A DNA stretch of 51,136 bases. It comes from an uncultured archaeon (GTDB lineage: Archaea > Micrarchaeota > Micrarchaeia > Anstonellales > Anstonellaceae). The position numbers and the translations under genes were made by a program. The notes under the pieces were generated by a model, which was not told the DNA's origin, did not search any database, and saw only the letters and a program-made list of their open reading frames with translations. Position 1 is the stretch's first letter. Each line of letters starts with the position of its first letter. Of this stretch, positions 16,097 through 24,718 are shown piece by piece. The stretch spans positions 1 through 51,136 of the forward strand of contig CABMCD010000041.1 in the NCBI GenBank assembly GCA_902384555.1, written 5' to 3'.

Positions 16097-16267
16097 ATGA
16101 AAAAGGATTTACTGAGCTTCGGCCTGGTCCAGACTTCCGCCGGTGTCGAGCTTTGCCTGTGCGAGCCCGTTTCCTCGGTGCGCCTGCAGGGGGTGCGCTT
16201 CTCATCTGCCGAGGGTCCCAGCGTGGTGATTGGCGGGCGCAAGCAGCCGGTCGAGGACATCTATTAG
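16097..16267 (+). CDS. Hypothetical 56-residue protein
   Basis: A short protein with no recognised family. The pattern is beta-rich (LVQTSAGVELCLCEPVSSVRL, then PSVVIGGRKQPVEDIY) with alternating hydrophobic residues, possibly a small barrel. Support for it being real is the well-placed TATA box and the fact that it ends 33 nt before the next gene's ATG. Two cysteines near residue 20 are not arranged as a metal site. Confidence 0.5.
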   Translation: MKKDLLSFGLVQTSAGVELCLCEPVSSVRLQGVRFSSAEGPSVVIGGRKQPVEDIY

Positions 16268-16299
16268 CCTAATAAGCCTCTTTTGTCCTGTTCTTCTTC

Positions 16300-17136
16300 A
16301 TGATTATCGGCGCCATGAACAATCCCCACAAGGGCCTGATTGAGCAAATCCACCTCTTTGGTGAAATGAACTTTGATTATGCGGAAATCACCATTGAGAA
16401 TCCGCACGCCCGCCCCGAATATGTCGAAAAGCACAAGAAGGACATCCTCGACGCCCTCTCCTCCTACAATTTGGGCACGCTGGCGCACCTGCCGTGGTAT
16501 TTCTCCATCGCGCATCCCTACGAGCGCATCCAGAAGGCCATTAATGCCGAATTCGTGCACGCCTTCAAGGCCGCACAATTGCTGGGCGCCAAGAAAATCA
16601 CCCTGCACTCCGAAACCCTCTCCCCATCTATTCAGAGCCGCGAGTCGGGCGTGAAGAACGCCATCTCCTCGCTCAAAGTGCTGCACCGCGAGGCCATGAA
16701 CCTGGGCCTGGATTTGCTGATTGAGAATCTGGACGCCAAATCCATGTCCATTAAGGAGTTCCAAACCCTTTTCTCGGAAGTGGACATGGGCATGACGCTC
16801 GACGTCGGCCATGCGCACACGGCCAAGGGCGAGGGGCTGGACAACTATTTGAAGGCGTTCGGTCCCCGGGTGCGGCATGTGCATCTGCACGACAACATGG
16901 GCGTGAATGACGACCACCTGCCGCTTGGAGCCGGCAAGATGGATGTCAAGAAGGCGGTCGAAACCCTCAAGTCCAAATACGACGGCACCATCACGCTCGA
17001 AGTGCACTCCGACGACCCGCACTACCTCGAATACTCTAGGCAGCGGCTTGACATTTTGCTGCATGGCAAGAAGAGGCATCTGGACGACCAGAACTACCTG
17101 TATCCGCCCGGGCAGGACCCGCGGCAGAAAGAATAG
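16300..17136 (+). CDS. Sugar phosphate isomerase/epimerase-like TIM-barrel protein
   Basis: A 278-residue protein of the xylose-isomerase-like/AP endonuclease 2 superfamily. DYAEITIENPH near the start, HSETLSP, LLIENLDAKSMS, MTLDVGHAHTA, VRHVHLHDNMG and TLEVHSDD give the metal-binding His, Glu and Asp residues in the expected order on successive strands. Members include endonuclease IV and sugar epimerases; without the full nine-residue zinc set of endonuclease IV the isomerase reading is favoured. A TATA-like CTAATAAG lies about 26 nt before the ATG. The 3' end overlaps the convergent zinc-ribbon gene. Confidence 0.8.
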   Translation: MIIGAMNNPHKGLIEQIHLFGEMNFDYAEITIENPHARPEYVEKHKKDILDALSSYNLGTLAHLPWYFSIAHPYERIQKAINAEFVHAFKAAQLLGAKKITLHSETLSPSIQSRESGVKNAISSLKVLHREAMNLGLDLLIENLDAKSMSIKEFQTLFSEVDMGMTLDVGHAHTAKGEGLDNYLKAFGPRVRHVHLHDNMGVNDDHLPLGAGKMDVKKAVETLKSKYDGTITLEVHSDDPHYLEYSRQRLDILLHGKKRHLDDQNYLYPPGQDPRQKE

Positions 17137-17362
17137 AGCAAATTTCCAATTCCCCCACTCTCGCCTCTTTCGCCCTTTTTACGTGCTCTCCCGCCTCCTG
17201 CGGCCGCCAATAGGAGCCCAGCACGCCCCTCGTAATTCCCTTTTGCGAAATCGCCCAGCTGTGCCCGCAGCCCATGCAGCGCGCCCGCTTGCTCACCGAG
17301 CTGGCCTGCACCTGTCCGCACGAGGGGCACAAAAGCGCGTGGTGCTTGAGCAGCAAAACCAT
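17036..17362 (-). CDS. Small zinc-ribbon protein
   Basis: A 108-residue protein whose residues 12-35 are a zinc ribbon (CPSCGQVQASS then RCMGCGHSW). The remainder is polar and ends in a Ser/Ala-rich tail that overlaps the end of the isomerase-like gene by about 100 nt on the opposite strand; the true stop region is therefore unusual, but the Cys spacing is hard to explain by chance. Function is not clear. Such ribbons occur in nucleic-acid binding and transposon-related proteins. Confidence 0.55.
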   Translation of the reverse strand: MVLLLKHHALLCPSCGQVQASSVSKRARCMGCGHSWAISQKGITRGVLGSYWRPQEAGEHVKRAKEARVGELEICSILSAAGPARADTGSSGRPDASSCHAAKCQAAA

Positions 17363-17455
17363 GTTTGCAGAAAAGACGGCGCGGGCTAACTGTATTCGCA
17401 GGCCTGCTTTCCACTCGTTCGCCGCCCAGAGAAAAAAGAAAATGAAAAGAAAGAA

Positions 17456-17758
17456 TCATGCCATGGGGCTGCTGCCCTGCACCGTTCTCCACACCGTGCT
17501 GTGCGAGACGGCGAAGCGGCGCGCGATGTCGCGCAGCGGAACGAGCTGGGTCCAGTAGATGCGCAAAATCTCGCGCCTGGTCTGCTCGTCCAGCACTTCC
17601 GGCCGGCCCCGGCCTTTTTTTTCAGCAGGCCGCCCTCGTTGCCAGCTACTCGGCGGCCCGGTATCTATTGGAATAGGTCCAACAATTGCCAAACGATTTG
17701 GTTTCCGGATGCATAGCGGGCGCTGGCATGTCCACTGCCTTTGCGGCCATGGGCACAA
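17456..17758 (-). CDS. Small helix-turn-helix protein, 5' end uncertain
   Basis: The C-terminal 50 residues form a clear HTH: GRGRPEVLDEQTRREILRIY, then VPLRDIARRFAVSHSTVWR, like resolvase/transposase DNA-binding domains. The only start in this frame is TTG at 17758, and the first 45 residues look non-native. A better start (ATG at 17788 with GGAGGA in front) lies in another frame that stops at a TAG near 17650, just before the HTH. An 8-A run at the start of the HTH (about 17618-17625) is a possible frameshift site. It could be a decayed or frameshifted gene. Confidence 0.5.
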   Translation of the reverse strand: MCPWPQRQWTCQRPLCIRKPNRLAIVGPIPIDTGPPSSWQRGRPAEKKGRGRPEVLDEQTRREILRIYWTQLVPLRDIARRFAVSHSTVWRTVQGSSPMA

Positions 17759-17888
17759 CCCCTCTTCCGGTTCGTTCGGCTCTCATTGAACTCTCCTCCG
17801 CCCATCCATCCATTTTTGGACCGGATCGGCGTTGGTATCGCTCTTTGAGGGTATATAATGCTGTGTCACAAAAATCGGCTGAGCAGGC

Positions 17889-18491
17889 TTATGCGCTCTT
17901 CGCCCGACCGACCAATTCGGTGTTCAATTCCTGTGCGCTTGAAAAGAAGTTCGTGCATTCATACTGATAGTATTCCAGCTGGGTATCATAGCGCGGGTAG
18001 CATTCCTTTTTCATGGTGGTGAGATTGAAAAATCGGCCTCGCTCCCGCACCGTGAATAGAATGTCTTCCGTTGTGATGGTCTCATACCCTTTCTCTTTGG
18101 CGCTTCTGCTGGTCTGGTAGACGCAATACGCCGAGTCGAAGCCGGAAATGACGAGGTTGGTGATGCCTTCGGTTTTGAGTACTTCGGACAGTCCGGTGGA
18201 ATCGAATGCGTCAAAATTGTGTTTGAGAACGAAGCGGGCTTTCGAGCCGGCCGCTTTTAGAAATTCCGAAGGAAACCGGTCTTTCCTGACCTCGAGGATG
18301 CCTCGGGCAAAGAAGAAAATCGGCATCTCCAGGCCCTTGGCGACGGAAATGACCGAACGCAGGGGTCTGAGGTCTTCGGGGCTCGGGCCGGGCGGGCCCT
18401 TCATGGGCTGGCCTACGTCCATGTCAACAACCAGAAGCGCGTGCTTGGGCAGCGTCAGCTTAGGGGTCGTAATCCCGGCGCTTTTCTTCAT
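17889..18491 (-). CDS. Isochorismatase-like cysteine hydrolase
   Basis: A 200-residue alpha/beta hydrolase of the isochorismatase/nicotinamidase superfamily. LLVVDMD supplies the catalytic Asp, FVLKHNFDAF the Lys, and ISGFDSAYCVYQTSRSAKEKG the catalytic Cys, in the correct order; the family acts on amides or vinyl ethers of small metabolites. Substrate unknown. The start at 18491 has no ribosome binding site and a TATA-containing inverted repeat 19-46 nt upstream. Confidence 0.8.
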   Translation of the reverse strand: MKKSAGITTPKLTLPKHALLVVDMDVGQPMKGPPGPSPEDLRPLRSVISVAKGLEMPIFFFARGILEVRKDRFPSEFLKAAGSKARFVLKHNFDAFDSTGLSEVLKTEGITNLVISGFDSAYCVYQTSRSAKEKGYETITTEDILFTVRERGRFFNLTTMKKECYPRYDTQLEYYQYECTNFFSSAQELNTELVGRAKSA

Positions 18492-18509
18492 GCTAAATTG
18501 CAGGTTGCA

Positions 18510-18537
18510 GACTATTTAAATGTTAGTATAAATAGTC
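18510..18537 (-). promoter_or_regulatory. TATA-containing inverted repeat (promoter/operator)
   Basis: GACTATTTA (18510-18518) and TAAATAGTC (18529-18537) are perfect inverted copies with a 10-nt spacer. The proximal arm holds the TATA sequence TTTAAATAG about 24 nt before the ATG at 18491, so a protein bound to the repeat would block the promoter. Confidence 0.5.
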
Positions 18538-18594
18538 AAACATGTATATTTTGCCCTGTCCAGATCGCTTACGAGTCCGGCACGGGCCGCTATT

Positions 18595-20475
18595 CTATTT
18601 CTTCTTGGCCAGTTTCGCCACGTCCGCCCCTTCCGCCACGAGGCGGTATTTGGCCATGAAGGCGCGCATCTCCCCGCCCGATTCGGCCCACGCCTTTTCC
18701 AGCGCGGCTCCCGTCAGGCGCTGCCAGTGGTGGTGCGCGGCAATCTTCTCCGGGTTCGCCCCCGGCGTTTTCGCCAGCTCGCGCAAGATTTCGGGAATCA
18801 CGGCCTTGGTGATTTTGTCCTGCGCGCAAAGTTCGAGCGTTTCGCGCAAAGCGGATTCTGAAATGGATTCCACTGCTACGCCTTCCCGCCTCAGGCTCAC
18901 CAGGGTTTGCTCAAGGGTGATGGCCACGAGTTTGGGATCCAAGCCCGCCTTCGCCCCGTCCTCGCCGCCCACCAGCTTCTCGAACAGCGCGAATTGGTGC
19001 GAGCGCAGCATCTGCTCGCCCAATTCGGAGCCGAGAAGCGAAACAAGCCGGGCCGAGCGCACCTCCACGGTCTCGATTTTCTGCTTCTCCGCCCCCTTCA
19101 TAAGCTCGGCGCTGATGCGAATGGGCGGAATGTCGGTTTCGGGGTACATGCGGTGCGCCCCCGCCATCGGGCGCATGAAGGAGGAGCCGCCCCGCTCATC
19201 CGCCTTGCGCGTTTCTTTCGGAACTCCCGAAACGCGCGCGCGCTCCAAGGCGGCCCGAATCGCCGGCTCCGCCTTGCGCTTCTCGTCCGCAATGATGATG
19301 AAGGCGTCCTGCTCCTGCAGCTTGAGCTCCCGGCACAGGGCCTCCACTTCTTGGGGCATGAGCTTGTATTTGGCCAAATCCTCGTCCGAGTGGATGAGGC
19401 CGTGCACGCCGCCGGCCATTTTCGCGTAGTCTGAAAGCTCGGAGCCGAGACGCCGCCCCTCATAGAGCGTGCGGCCCAGCAGACCCGCCATCTTGGGCAG
19501 GCGGGCGGCGAGGACCACGCCGTCGGAGGGAGAATGGGAATCCAGCGGGCTGCCGGCGGGAGCGCCGGGGTGGGCCTTGTTGGCCGCCAGCGCGCGAGAA
19601 ATAATCGTGCATGAAGTGGATGCGAAAAGTTTGGAAACATCCTGTGCCGGGCCGGGGGCCGAATGGCCCAGCCCCCGCTTGGCCATTTCCTTCGAAATCT
19701 CAATCAGCCCCTCCTGCCTCCTGACCTCGTTCTCAATGAGCATGGGCAGCAGACTCAGGTCCTGCAATCCCTTGATTTCGACGCGCGCCCCGCCGGGCAC
19801 CGACACGTTGACATCCTGGCGAATCGTTCCAAGGCCGCGCATGGCGGTGGGCAGCATGCGAAGCGCCATTCCAATCGCCTGCGCGCCCTCATAGGCGGCC
19901 TGCGGGGTGGTGAACACGGGCGCGGTGGCGATTTCGATGAGCGGAATGCCGAGGCGGTCAATGCGGTAGTGCGTGCGCCCGTCTTTGGAGGGCAGGATGC
20001 CGGCGCTCTCCTCCTCCAAACACATGGTTTCCAGCGTGATGGGGCCGGCCGGGGAGGGCAGCGAGCCGCCGACGGCAATGAGCGAGGTGCGCTGGAAGCC
20101 CGACGTATTCGAGCCGTCGGCCACGGTCTTGCGCATCACCTGCACCTCATCCACCAGCGTGGCGCCCGCATGGCGGGCCAGCGCCAGAACGGCGTGCAGG
20201 TGCTGGAGGTTGAGCGGATGCGGCGGCTCCTCGTCCGCCTCCACCAGGCACGCGTGCGTGGAGGGCGCCACATATTCCAATATGCGCTCGCGCCCGGCCT
20301 CAAACGCCGCGGCCGCGTCGGTGGCGCCGTTCTCGCCTCTGGCTGCGCGCATGCGCCGCACGATGTGCGGGCAGGGCTCGCGCAGGGGCTCGTCCGGAGC
20401 CGGGCAGGGGCAGGAGCAGAAGAGCTTGGGGCCGCTCAGGCGCTGGTGAATTTCAAGTCCGCAGAGCATGGTCAT
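18595..20475 (-). CDS. gatE: Glu-tRNA(Gln) amidotransferase subunit E
   Basis: A 626-residue GatE of full length, the tRNA-binding and kinase subunit that with GatD turns Glu-tRNA(Gln) into Gln-tRNA(Gln). GLEIHQRL, then LFCSCPC, VQVMRKTVADGSNTSGFQRT, and RIDRLGIPLIEIAT with IRQDVNVSVPGG are diagnostic GatB/GatE motifs; the YqeY-like C-terminal domain (KLVAITLEQTLVSL onward) and a GAD-type insert are present. It follows gatD by 6 nt. The matching substrate tRNA-Gln(CUG) lies at 7.3 kb. Confidence 0.96.
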   Translation of the reverse strand: MTMLCGLEIHQRLSGPKLFCSCPCPAPDEPLREPCPHIVRRMRAARGENGATDAAAAFEAGRERILEYVAPSTHACLVEADEEPPHPLNLQHLHAVLALARHAGATLVDEVQVMRKTVADGSNTSGFQRTSLIAVGGSLPSPAGPITLETMCLEEESAGILPSKDGRTHYRIDRLGIPLIEIATAPVFTTPQAAYEGAQAIGMALRMLPTAMRGLGTIRQDVNVSVPGGARVEIKGLQDLSLLPMLIENEVRRQEGLIEISKEMAKRGLGHSAPGPAQDVSKLFASTSCTIISRALAANKAHPGAPAGSPLDSHSPSDGVVLAARLPKMAGLLGRTLYEGRRLGSELSDYAKMAGGVHGLIHSDEDLAKYKLMPQEVEALCRELKLQEQDAFIIIADEKRKAEPAIRAALERARVSGVPKETRKADERGGSSFMRPMAGAHRMYPETDIPPIRISAELMKGAEKQKIETVEVRSARLVSLLGSELGEQMLRSHQFALFEKLVGGEDGAKAGLDPKLVAITLEQTLVSLRREGVAVESISESALRETLELCAQDKITKAVIPEILRELAKTPGANPEKIAAHHHWQRLTGAALEKAWAESGGEMRAFMAKYRLVAEGADVAKLAKKK

Positions 20476-20481
20476 CCCTTT

Positions 20482-21864
20482 CTAAGATTCGGAGAGCAGC
20501 CAGGGCAGGGCGTCCTCCACGCGCGAGCGGGGCAGGATGTCTCGGCAGAGCGGCGTCTCCAAAAGCCCGGCGGCCTTTTTGGGGTCCTTTTCCTGTCCCA
20601 GCGCCCAGCACAATTTCACATAGGCGGTCTCAGCCAGCCAGTCGGCGCGCTGGCCCAGCACGCCGGCCGAGCGCAGCAGCCGCCCGCCGGCATACACGTC
20701 CATGTTGACGCGCCCGCCCACGGTCTGCGAGGCCATGGCCACCACCACGCCTGACTGGTGCAATTGGCGCAGGGCGGGCAGGATGGAATGGGGATTGCCC
20801 GGCTCGGACGCCCACACTGGCGCGTTTCCAAGGCCGGTGCCGGATATCAGCACGCCGTCGTAATCGGCCCATTTCTCCACCGTTTTGGGCGTGATGCCCG
20901 GATATATCCAGGCAAAATGAACATTGGATGAGAACTTGTCCTTGAGCGTGAGCCGGCGCTTGGAATCCCGCTTCGGAACTTCGGCATCCGCAATCTCGAC
21001 GTGGCCCGTGTCGCAATCCACGCGGCCGATGGGCGGCAATCCGATGGAGCGAAACGCGCCGCGCATGGAGGTGTGCGACTTAATCACGCGCGTGCCCCAA
21101 TGCAGCAGGTTGGTGCCGTCCGAGGAGTCGGCATGCATGCAGATGGCCACGCCCGCCCAGTCGGCGCGCGCGGCCGCCGCCGAGGCGAACAGGTTGGCCG
21201 GCGCATCGGACGACCCGCGGTCGGGCGAGCGCTGGGAGCCGGTGAGCACCACTGGACCGGGCAAATCATGAAGCGCGAAGGAGAGGGCGGCGGCCGTGTA
21301 GCCCATGGTGTCGGTGCCGTGCGGCAGCACCACGCCCGGCGCGCCGTCGGCGAACGCCTCGGCCACGCCCTTGGCGATTTGCGTCCAGTGCTCGGGCCGC
21401 ATGTCCTCGGAGAGGATGGAGAGCAGCGTGCGCGTCTTGAGCGGCCCCACCCTATTGAGGCGGGGAATGGAGGCCATCAGCTCGTCCGCGCCCAATTGGG
21501 GATAGACCGCGCCGGTGACATAATCCACTTTCGAGGCAATCGTGCCGCCGGTGGAAATCAGCATAAGCGGGGCGTTGTTGGGCTTCGCCCCCTCCTCGTC
21601 GGCCTTTTTCGCCTTGCCTTCGCGCGGCAGGCTTCCCAAAAATTCGTCGCGGCTGGAGCTGAGCTTGCCGATTTTCACGCCCTTGCCCTCCACGCCTATG
21701 TTGTAGCCGGACTTGAGCTTGAGCACCAAACAATCCGCATCCCCGATGTCGGGGCGCGGCATCAGCAGGCCCTCGAACACCTGCCCCTCGCGCTCGACGC
21801 GCAGGGGGTCGCCAATCTGCACGCCGGCGTCCTTCAGTAGCTTCTCGACCGAGGAGGAATACAT
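20482..21864 (-). CDS. gatD: Glu-tRNA(Gln) amidotransferase subunit D
   Basis: A 460-residue GatD: a short N-terminal beta-barrel domain (to about residue 75), then an L-asparaginase-type glutaminase domain that supplies ammonia. LISTGGTIASKVD carries the first catalytic Thr, PHGTDTMGYTAAAL the Thr-Asp pair, and GSQRSPDRGSSD follows as expected. ATG at 21864 is chosen because GVQIGDPLRVER starts at once and a TATA element lies 26 nt upstream; a longer frame is spurious. First gene of gatDE. Confidence 0.95.
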   Translation of the reverse strand: MYSSSVEKLLKDAGVQIGDPLRVEREGQVFEGLLMPRPDIGDADCLVLKLKSGYNIGVEGKGVKIGKLSSSRDEFLGSLPREGKAKKADEEGAKPNNAPLMLISTGGTIASKVDYVTGAVYPQLGADELMASIPRLNRVGPLKTRTLLSILSEDMRPEHWTQIAKGVAEAFADGAPGVVLPHGTDTMGYTAAALSFALHDLPGPVVLTGSQRSPDRGSSDAPANLFASAAAARADWAGVAICMHADSSDGTNLLHWGTRVIKSHTSMRGAFRSIGLPPIGRVDCDTGHVEIADAEVPKRDSKRRLTLKDKFSSNVHFAWIYPGITPKTVEKWADYDGVLISGTGLGNAPVWASEPGNPHSILPALRQLHQSGVVVAMASQTVGGRVNMDVYAGGRLLRSAGVLGQRADWLAETAYVKLCWALGQEKDPKKAAGLLETPLCRDILPRSRVEDALPWLLSES

Positions 21865-21886
21865 CGGCCAAGCTTTAGATGGGAGG

Positions 21887-21895
21887 GATAAAAAA
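21887..21895 (-). promoter_or_regulatory. TATA box of gatDE
   Basis: Minus-strand TTTTTTATC centred about 27 nt before the gatD ATG, with no ribosome binding site: a leaderless operon. Confidence 0.55.
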
Positions 21896-21921
21896 CAAAT
21901 CGGACGAAGAAACGCGGCAAT

Positions 21922-21973
21922 CAACGGCAGACGATTCTGCCGTTGGTGCGCCAACGGCGCCAAAGCGCCGTTG
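21922..21973. repeat. Two tandem hairpins with related stems
   Basis: CAACGGCAG/CTGCCGTTG (21922-21930 with 21937-21945) and CAACGGCGC/GCGCCGTTG (21952-21960 with 21965-21973), each a perfect 9-bp stem with a 4-6 nt loop. They lie between the end of the GalT-like gene and the gatD promoter, in about 200 nt without a gene, and could terminate the former. Confidence 0.5.
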
Positions 21974-22063
21974 AGCGGGAGGGAACCCAAGAACCATCCA
22001 TGTCCCTCCCCTCATTTCTTACGCTATTTTCTGATCCCCACCCTACGACGGAAATCTCTGCCG

Positions 22064-23053
22064 TTACGGATTGGCGCGCAGCCAGTCCTTGTAGAGCGTG
22101 GCCGTCTCCTCCGGCCGCACCGAATTCATCTGCATGTCAAAGCCCATCTCAAAGCCCGCCCACTGCCCGATGCGGGGGCAAATTTCGATGTGGAAATGGA
22201 AGTTCTTTTCGCGCAGCGGAGCCACATGGAAGATGAGATTGTAAGCCGGGTAATTGAGGCACGCATCTTGCGCGCGCAAAATCGAGCGAACGGTGCGCCC
22301 CAGCGCGGTGATGGCCGTCTCGTCCAAATCCACCAGACTTGCCGTATGTGCCCTCGGCACCACCCACACCTCATGGTTGAAGCGCGGGGCATAGGGCGCC
22401 ATGGCCAAAAACGGCCCGTCCTCAATGATTTTCAAAAACTTGTCATCCACCGAGAGGAGGCAGAAGGGGCAGGAGGATTTGCACAGCTTCTGCTCGCGCT
22501 TGATGGTCGCCGGCACCAGCCCCATGCCCACCAATTGCGTGTGCGTGTGCTCCAGCGACGCGCCGGCCGCCGCCCACTCGTTCTTGAAAATGACGGTGTA
22601 TTTGAGCTTGCGGTCCTTCTCATGCGCGCGCAGGCGGCGCGCCAGCAGGCCCAGCCAGCGCGAGAACCCGGCCTCATCCAATTGCGAAAGCGTCTTGGAA
22701 TGGTCGGGGGTTTCCACCACCACCTCATGCACGCCATAGGCTTTGGAAAACGTCTTGGAAAAGGCGGGGTAGGCATTGGGAAAGACGCGCGCCCGCCATT
22801 CCGATGTTTGGGGCGAGCCCCTGGCTGGCGGCGCGCGGAACGCCCCGTCCAGCCCCACCCGCTCGATTTCAGGCGGAGTGGTGTGCTCGTTGCGGGGGCA
22901 GAAGTAGCAGCTGGCGGCATCGCTCTTCTTGGCCGGCACGTGCGGCTCAAAATCGTGCGGCCGCGCGCTGCGCGAGGGGGCCAGCACCACGCTGCGCCCC
23001 AAGAAGTCGGTTCTCAGCTCATGTTTGTCTGCCGGCAAAGAAGAATCACTCAT
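22064..23053 (-). CDS. GalT-like hexose-1-phosphate nucleotidyltransferase
   Basis: A 329-residue HIT-superfamily protein. CYFCPRNEHTTPPEI and a later CPFC form the zinc site, LEHTHTQLVGMG is the first His cluster, and NFHFHIEICPR is the catalytic HxHxx-type motif of galactose-1-phosphate uridylyltransferase relatives. Archaeal members exchange UDP or ADP on sugar phosphates; exact specificity is open. Start at 23053 follows an in-frame region that also contains an ATG at 23089; the TATA-like TTATAATG lies between them. Confidence 0.85.
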   Translation of the reverse strand: MSDSSLPADKHELRTDFLGRSVVLAPSRSARPHDFEPHVPAKKSDAASCYFCPRNEHTTPPEIERVGLDGAFRAPPARGSPQTSEWRARVFPNAYPAFSKTFSKAYGVHEVVVETPDHSKTLSQLDEAGFSRWLGLLARRLRAHEKDRKLKYTVIFKNEWAAAGASLEHTHTQLVGMGLVPATIKREQKLCKSSCPFCLLSVDDKFLKIIEDGPFLAMAPYAPRFNHEVWVVPRAHTASLVDLDETAITALGRTVRSILRAQDACLNYPAYNLIFHVAPLREKNFHFHIEICPRIGQWAGFEMGFDMQMNSVRPEETATLYKDWLRANP

Positions 23054-23084
23054 ACTATCGCCACTGCCCGCTTGGTAGTGCATC

Positions 23085-23092
23085 ATTATAAT
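23085..23092 (+). promoter_or_regulatory. Near-palindromic TATA box between divergent genes
   Basis: ATTATAAT reads almost identically on both strands. It is centred 26 nt before the VTT gene's ATG at 23114 (leaderless) and could also drive the divergent GalT-like gene. Confidence 0.5.
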
Positions 23093-23113
23093 CCATCCCG
23101 GCTTGGATGGGAC

Positions 23114-23740
23114 ATGGCGAAACGAAAAAAGGCCCCGGCGCGCGAGCCCAAGCCCGCGCGCGCGGAGGCGCGCCCGCCCCGCAAATCCGCGGCCCGCCAG
23201 GAATTCCGCTTCGGCCTGTTTCAAATCGCGGCCATGTTCCTGCTCTCGCTCGCCATCTGGCAGGCCGCGCCGCTCCTCGCCCCGCTGCGCGAATGGTCCT
23301 ATCCGGGCGCCTTTTTGCTGGCCTTTCTGGCGTCGGCCACCGTATTCGTTCCGGCCGGACCGCTGCAATTCTTCGTGGCCGCCATGGCGCGCCAGAGCGC
23401 GCTCAACCCGCTTTTGCTGGGCCTGTTTGCCGGCATCGGCTCGGGCATCGGCGAGCTGTCGGGCTTTTTCATCGGACAGGGCTCGCAGCACGTGCTGCGC
23501 ACCCGCGACAAAGCCCTCAAATGGCTCTTGGCCTTGCAGACCGGCCTGCTGCGGCGCTGGGCAGGCCTGGGCGTTTTCGTTCTCGCGGCCGTCCCCAACC
23601 CCTTCTTTGATTTTGCCGGCATCGCGGCCGGGCTGATGGGCATGAGCTGGTGGGAATTCCTGCTCTGGTGCATTGCCGGGCGCATCGTGCGCTTCATCGC
23701 GCTCTCCTATTTGGGCATCTGGAGCGCGCACTACTTCTAG
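23114..23740 (+). CDS. VTT/SNARE-associated (DedA-like) membrane protein
   Basis: A 208-residue membrane protein with a 35-residue Lys/Arg/Pro-rich cytoplasmic start and five to six hydrophobic segments. GIGSGIGELSGFFIGQGSQ and VPNPFFDFAGIAAGLMGMSW are the two re-entrant loop signatures of the VTT domain, found in DedA and TMEM41-type lipid scramblases. The role is presumably lipid or polyprenyl translocation (family knowledge). Start selected by the TATA box 26 nt upstream. Confidence 0.85.
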   Translation: MAKRKKAPAREPKPARAEARPPRKSAARQEFRFGLFQIAAMFLLSLAIWQAAPLLAPLREWSYPGAFLLAFLASATVFVPAGPLQFFVAAMARQSALNPLLLGLFAGIGSGIGELSGFFIGQGSQHVLRTRDKALKWLLALQTGLLRRWAGLGVFVLAAVPNPFFDFAGIAAGLMGMSWWEFLLWCIAGRIVRFIALSYLGIWSAHYF

Positions 23741-23754
23741 GGCCGCCCCTTCCT

Positions 23755-24702
23755 TTACGCGCCCTTTTTCGCGGCTTTCTCCCTCAGCCGCGCCACCAGC
23801 CGTATCAGCCGCCCTTCTGTCTCGTCCCGCACAACAAATCCGGCCTTTTGCAATTCGCGCGCCACTCCTCTTGCCTCCACCTCATGGCGCATGAAAAAAG
23901 AGGCCGGGTGGTGCGCCAGCACCGGCGCGTTGGTGATGAGCAGCACGCCGCCGGGGCGCAGGGAGGAGCGGATGAGCTTGAAGAGGCGCGGCCAGTCTTT
24001 CACATAGGCCAGCACCGAATTGAGCATGATGGTGTCAAAGGCATGTTTGGGGAAAGGCCATTTCTTCGAGCCCATCGCATCCAGCGGGCGGATGACCACT
24101 TTCTTTTTGGCGAGCGTGTTTTTTTCCAGCGCTTTTTCCGACACGTCGGCCGCCACGTCCACCATCAGGTAGGAGTGCCCGCCCGCGCCCAAATCCAGGC
24201 TGCGGCCTTTCGCATGCTCCATCAGCCACAGCTCGATTCGCATGCGCCGGCTCTGGAATTCCTCGAAATGGTCCCAGAACGCTTCCGGCGCTTCGGCCCG
24301 CAGCCCGTAGCGGCGCGCAAAGGCGCGCCAGAAAAAGGCCGGCTTTTTTCCGGCATAGAGCAGGCGCAAGAAGTCGCCCATGCTGCGTGCGGGCACCGGC
24401 AGGTCGGGCTGGGGCCGGCCCAGCTCCACTGCCTCGTTGTGGGCCACGATGTAGGTCTGCATCAGCTCCCAGAGCCGCTCAAGCCGGTCGGCCTCGGGTG
24501 CCTTGCCGGAGCGCAGGTAGGTTCCCATCGCGTCCTCCACTTCCTGCTCCAGCGCCCCGCGGCTCTCACGGGTGTAAAAGCTCACCGGGTATTTCTTGCC
24601 CCCGAAAATGCCGTGCCAGAAGAAGCACAGCTCTTCCGCGAATTTTCCGCCTTTGGGCCTGAAGGAATGGCGTGGGGCTGGTTTTTTGCGGACCGTGCGC
24701 AT
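23755..24702 (-). CDS. SAM-dependent methyltransferase with long N-terminal region
   Basis: A 315-residue protein; the last 170 residues are a methyltransferase-like Rossmann fold with SLDLGAGGHSYLMVDVAAD as motif I, FDTIMLNSVLAYV and LRPGGVLLITNAPVL. The N-terminal 140 residues are basic then helical and include YTRESRGALEQEVEDAMG; I cannot assign them. ATG at 24702 lies 16 nt after the herA stop. The target is unknown. Its stop is only 14 nt from the convergent VTT gene's stop. Confidence 0.75.
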   Translation of the reverse strand: MRTVRKKPAPRHSFRPKGGKFAEELCFFWHGIFGGKKYPVSFYTRESRGALEQEVEDAMGTYLRSGKAPEADRLERLWELMQTYIVAHNEAVELGRPQPDLPVPARSMGDFLRLLYAGKKPAFFWRAFARRYGLRAEAPEAFWDHFEEFQSRRMRIELWLMEHAKGRSLDLGAGGHSYLMVDVAADVSEKALEKNTLAKKKVVIRPLDAMGSKKWPFPKHAFDTIMLNSVLAYVKDWPRLFKLIRSSLRPGGVLLITNAPVLAHHPASFFMRHEVEARGVARELQKAGFVVRDETEGRLIRLVARLREKAAKKGA

Positions 24703-24718
24703 TTGTCGCAACGCCTCT

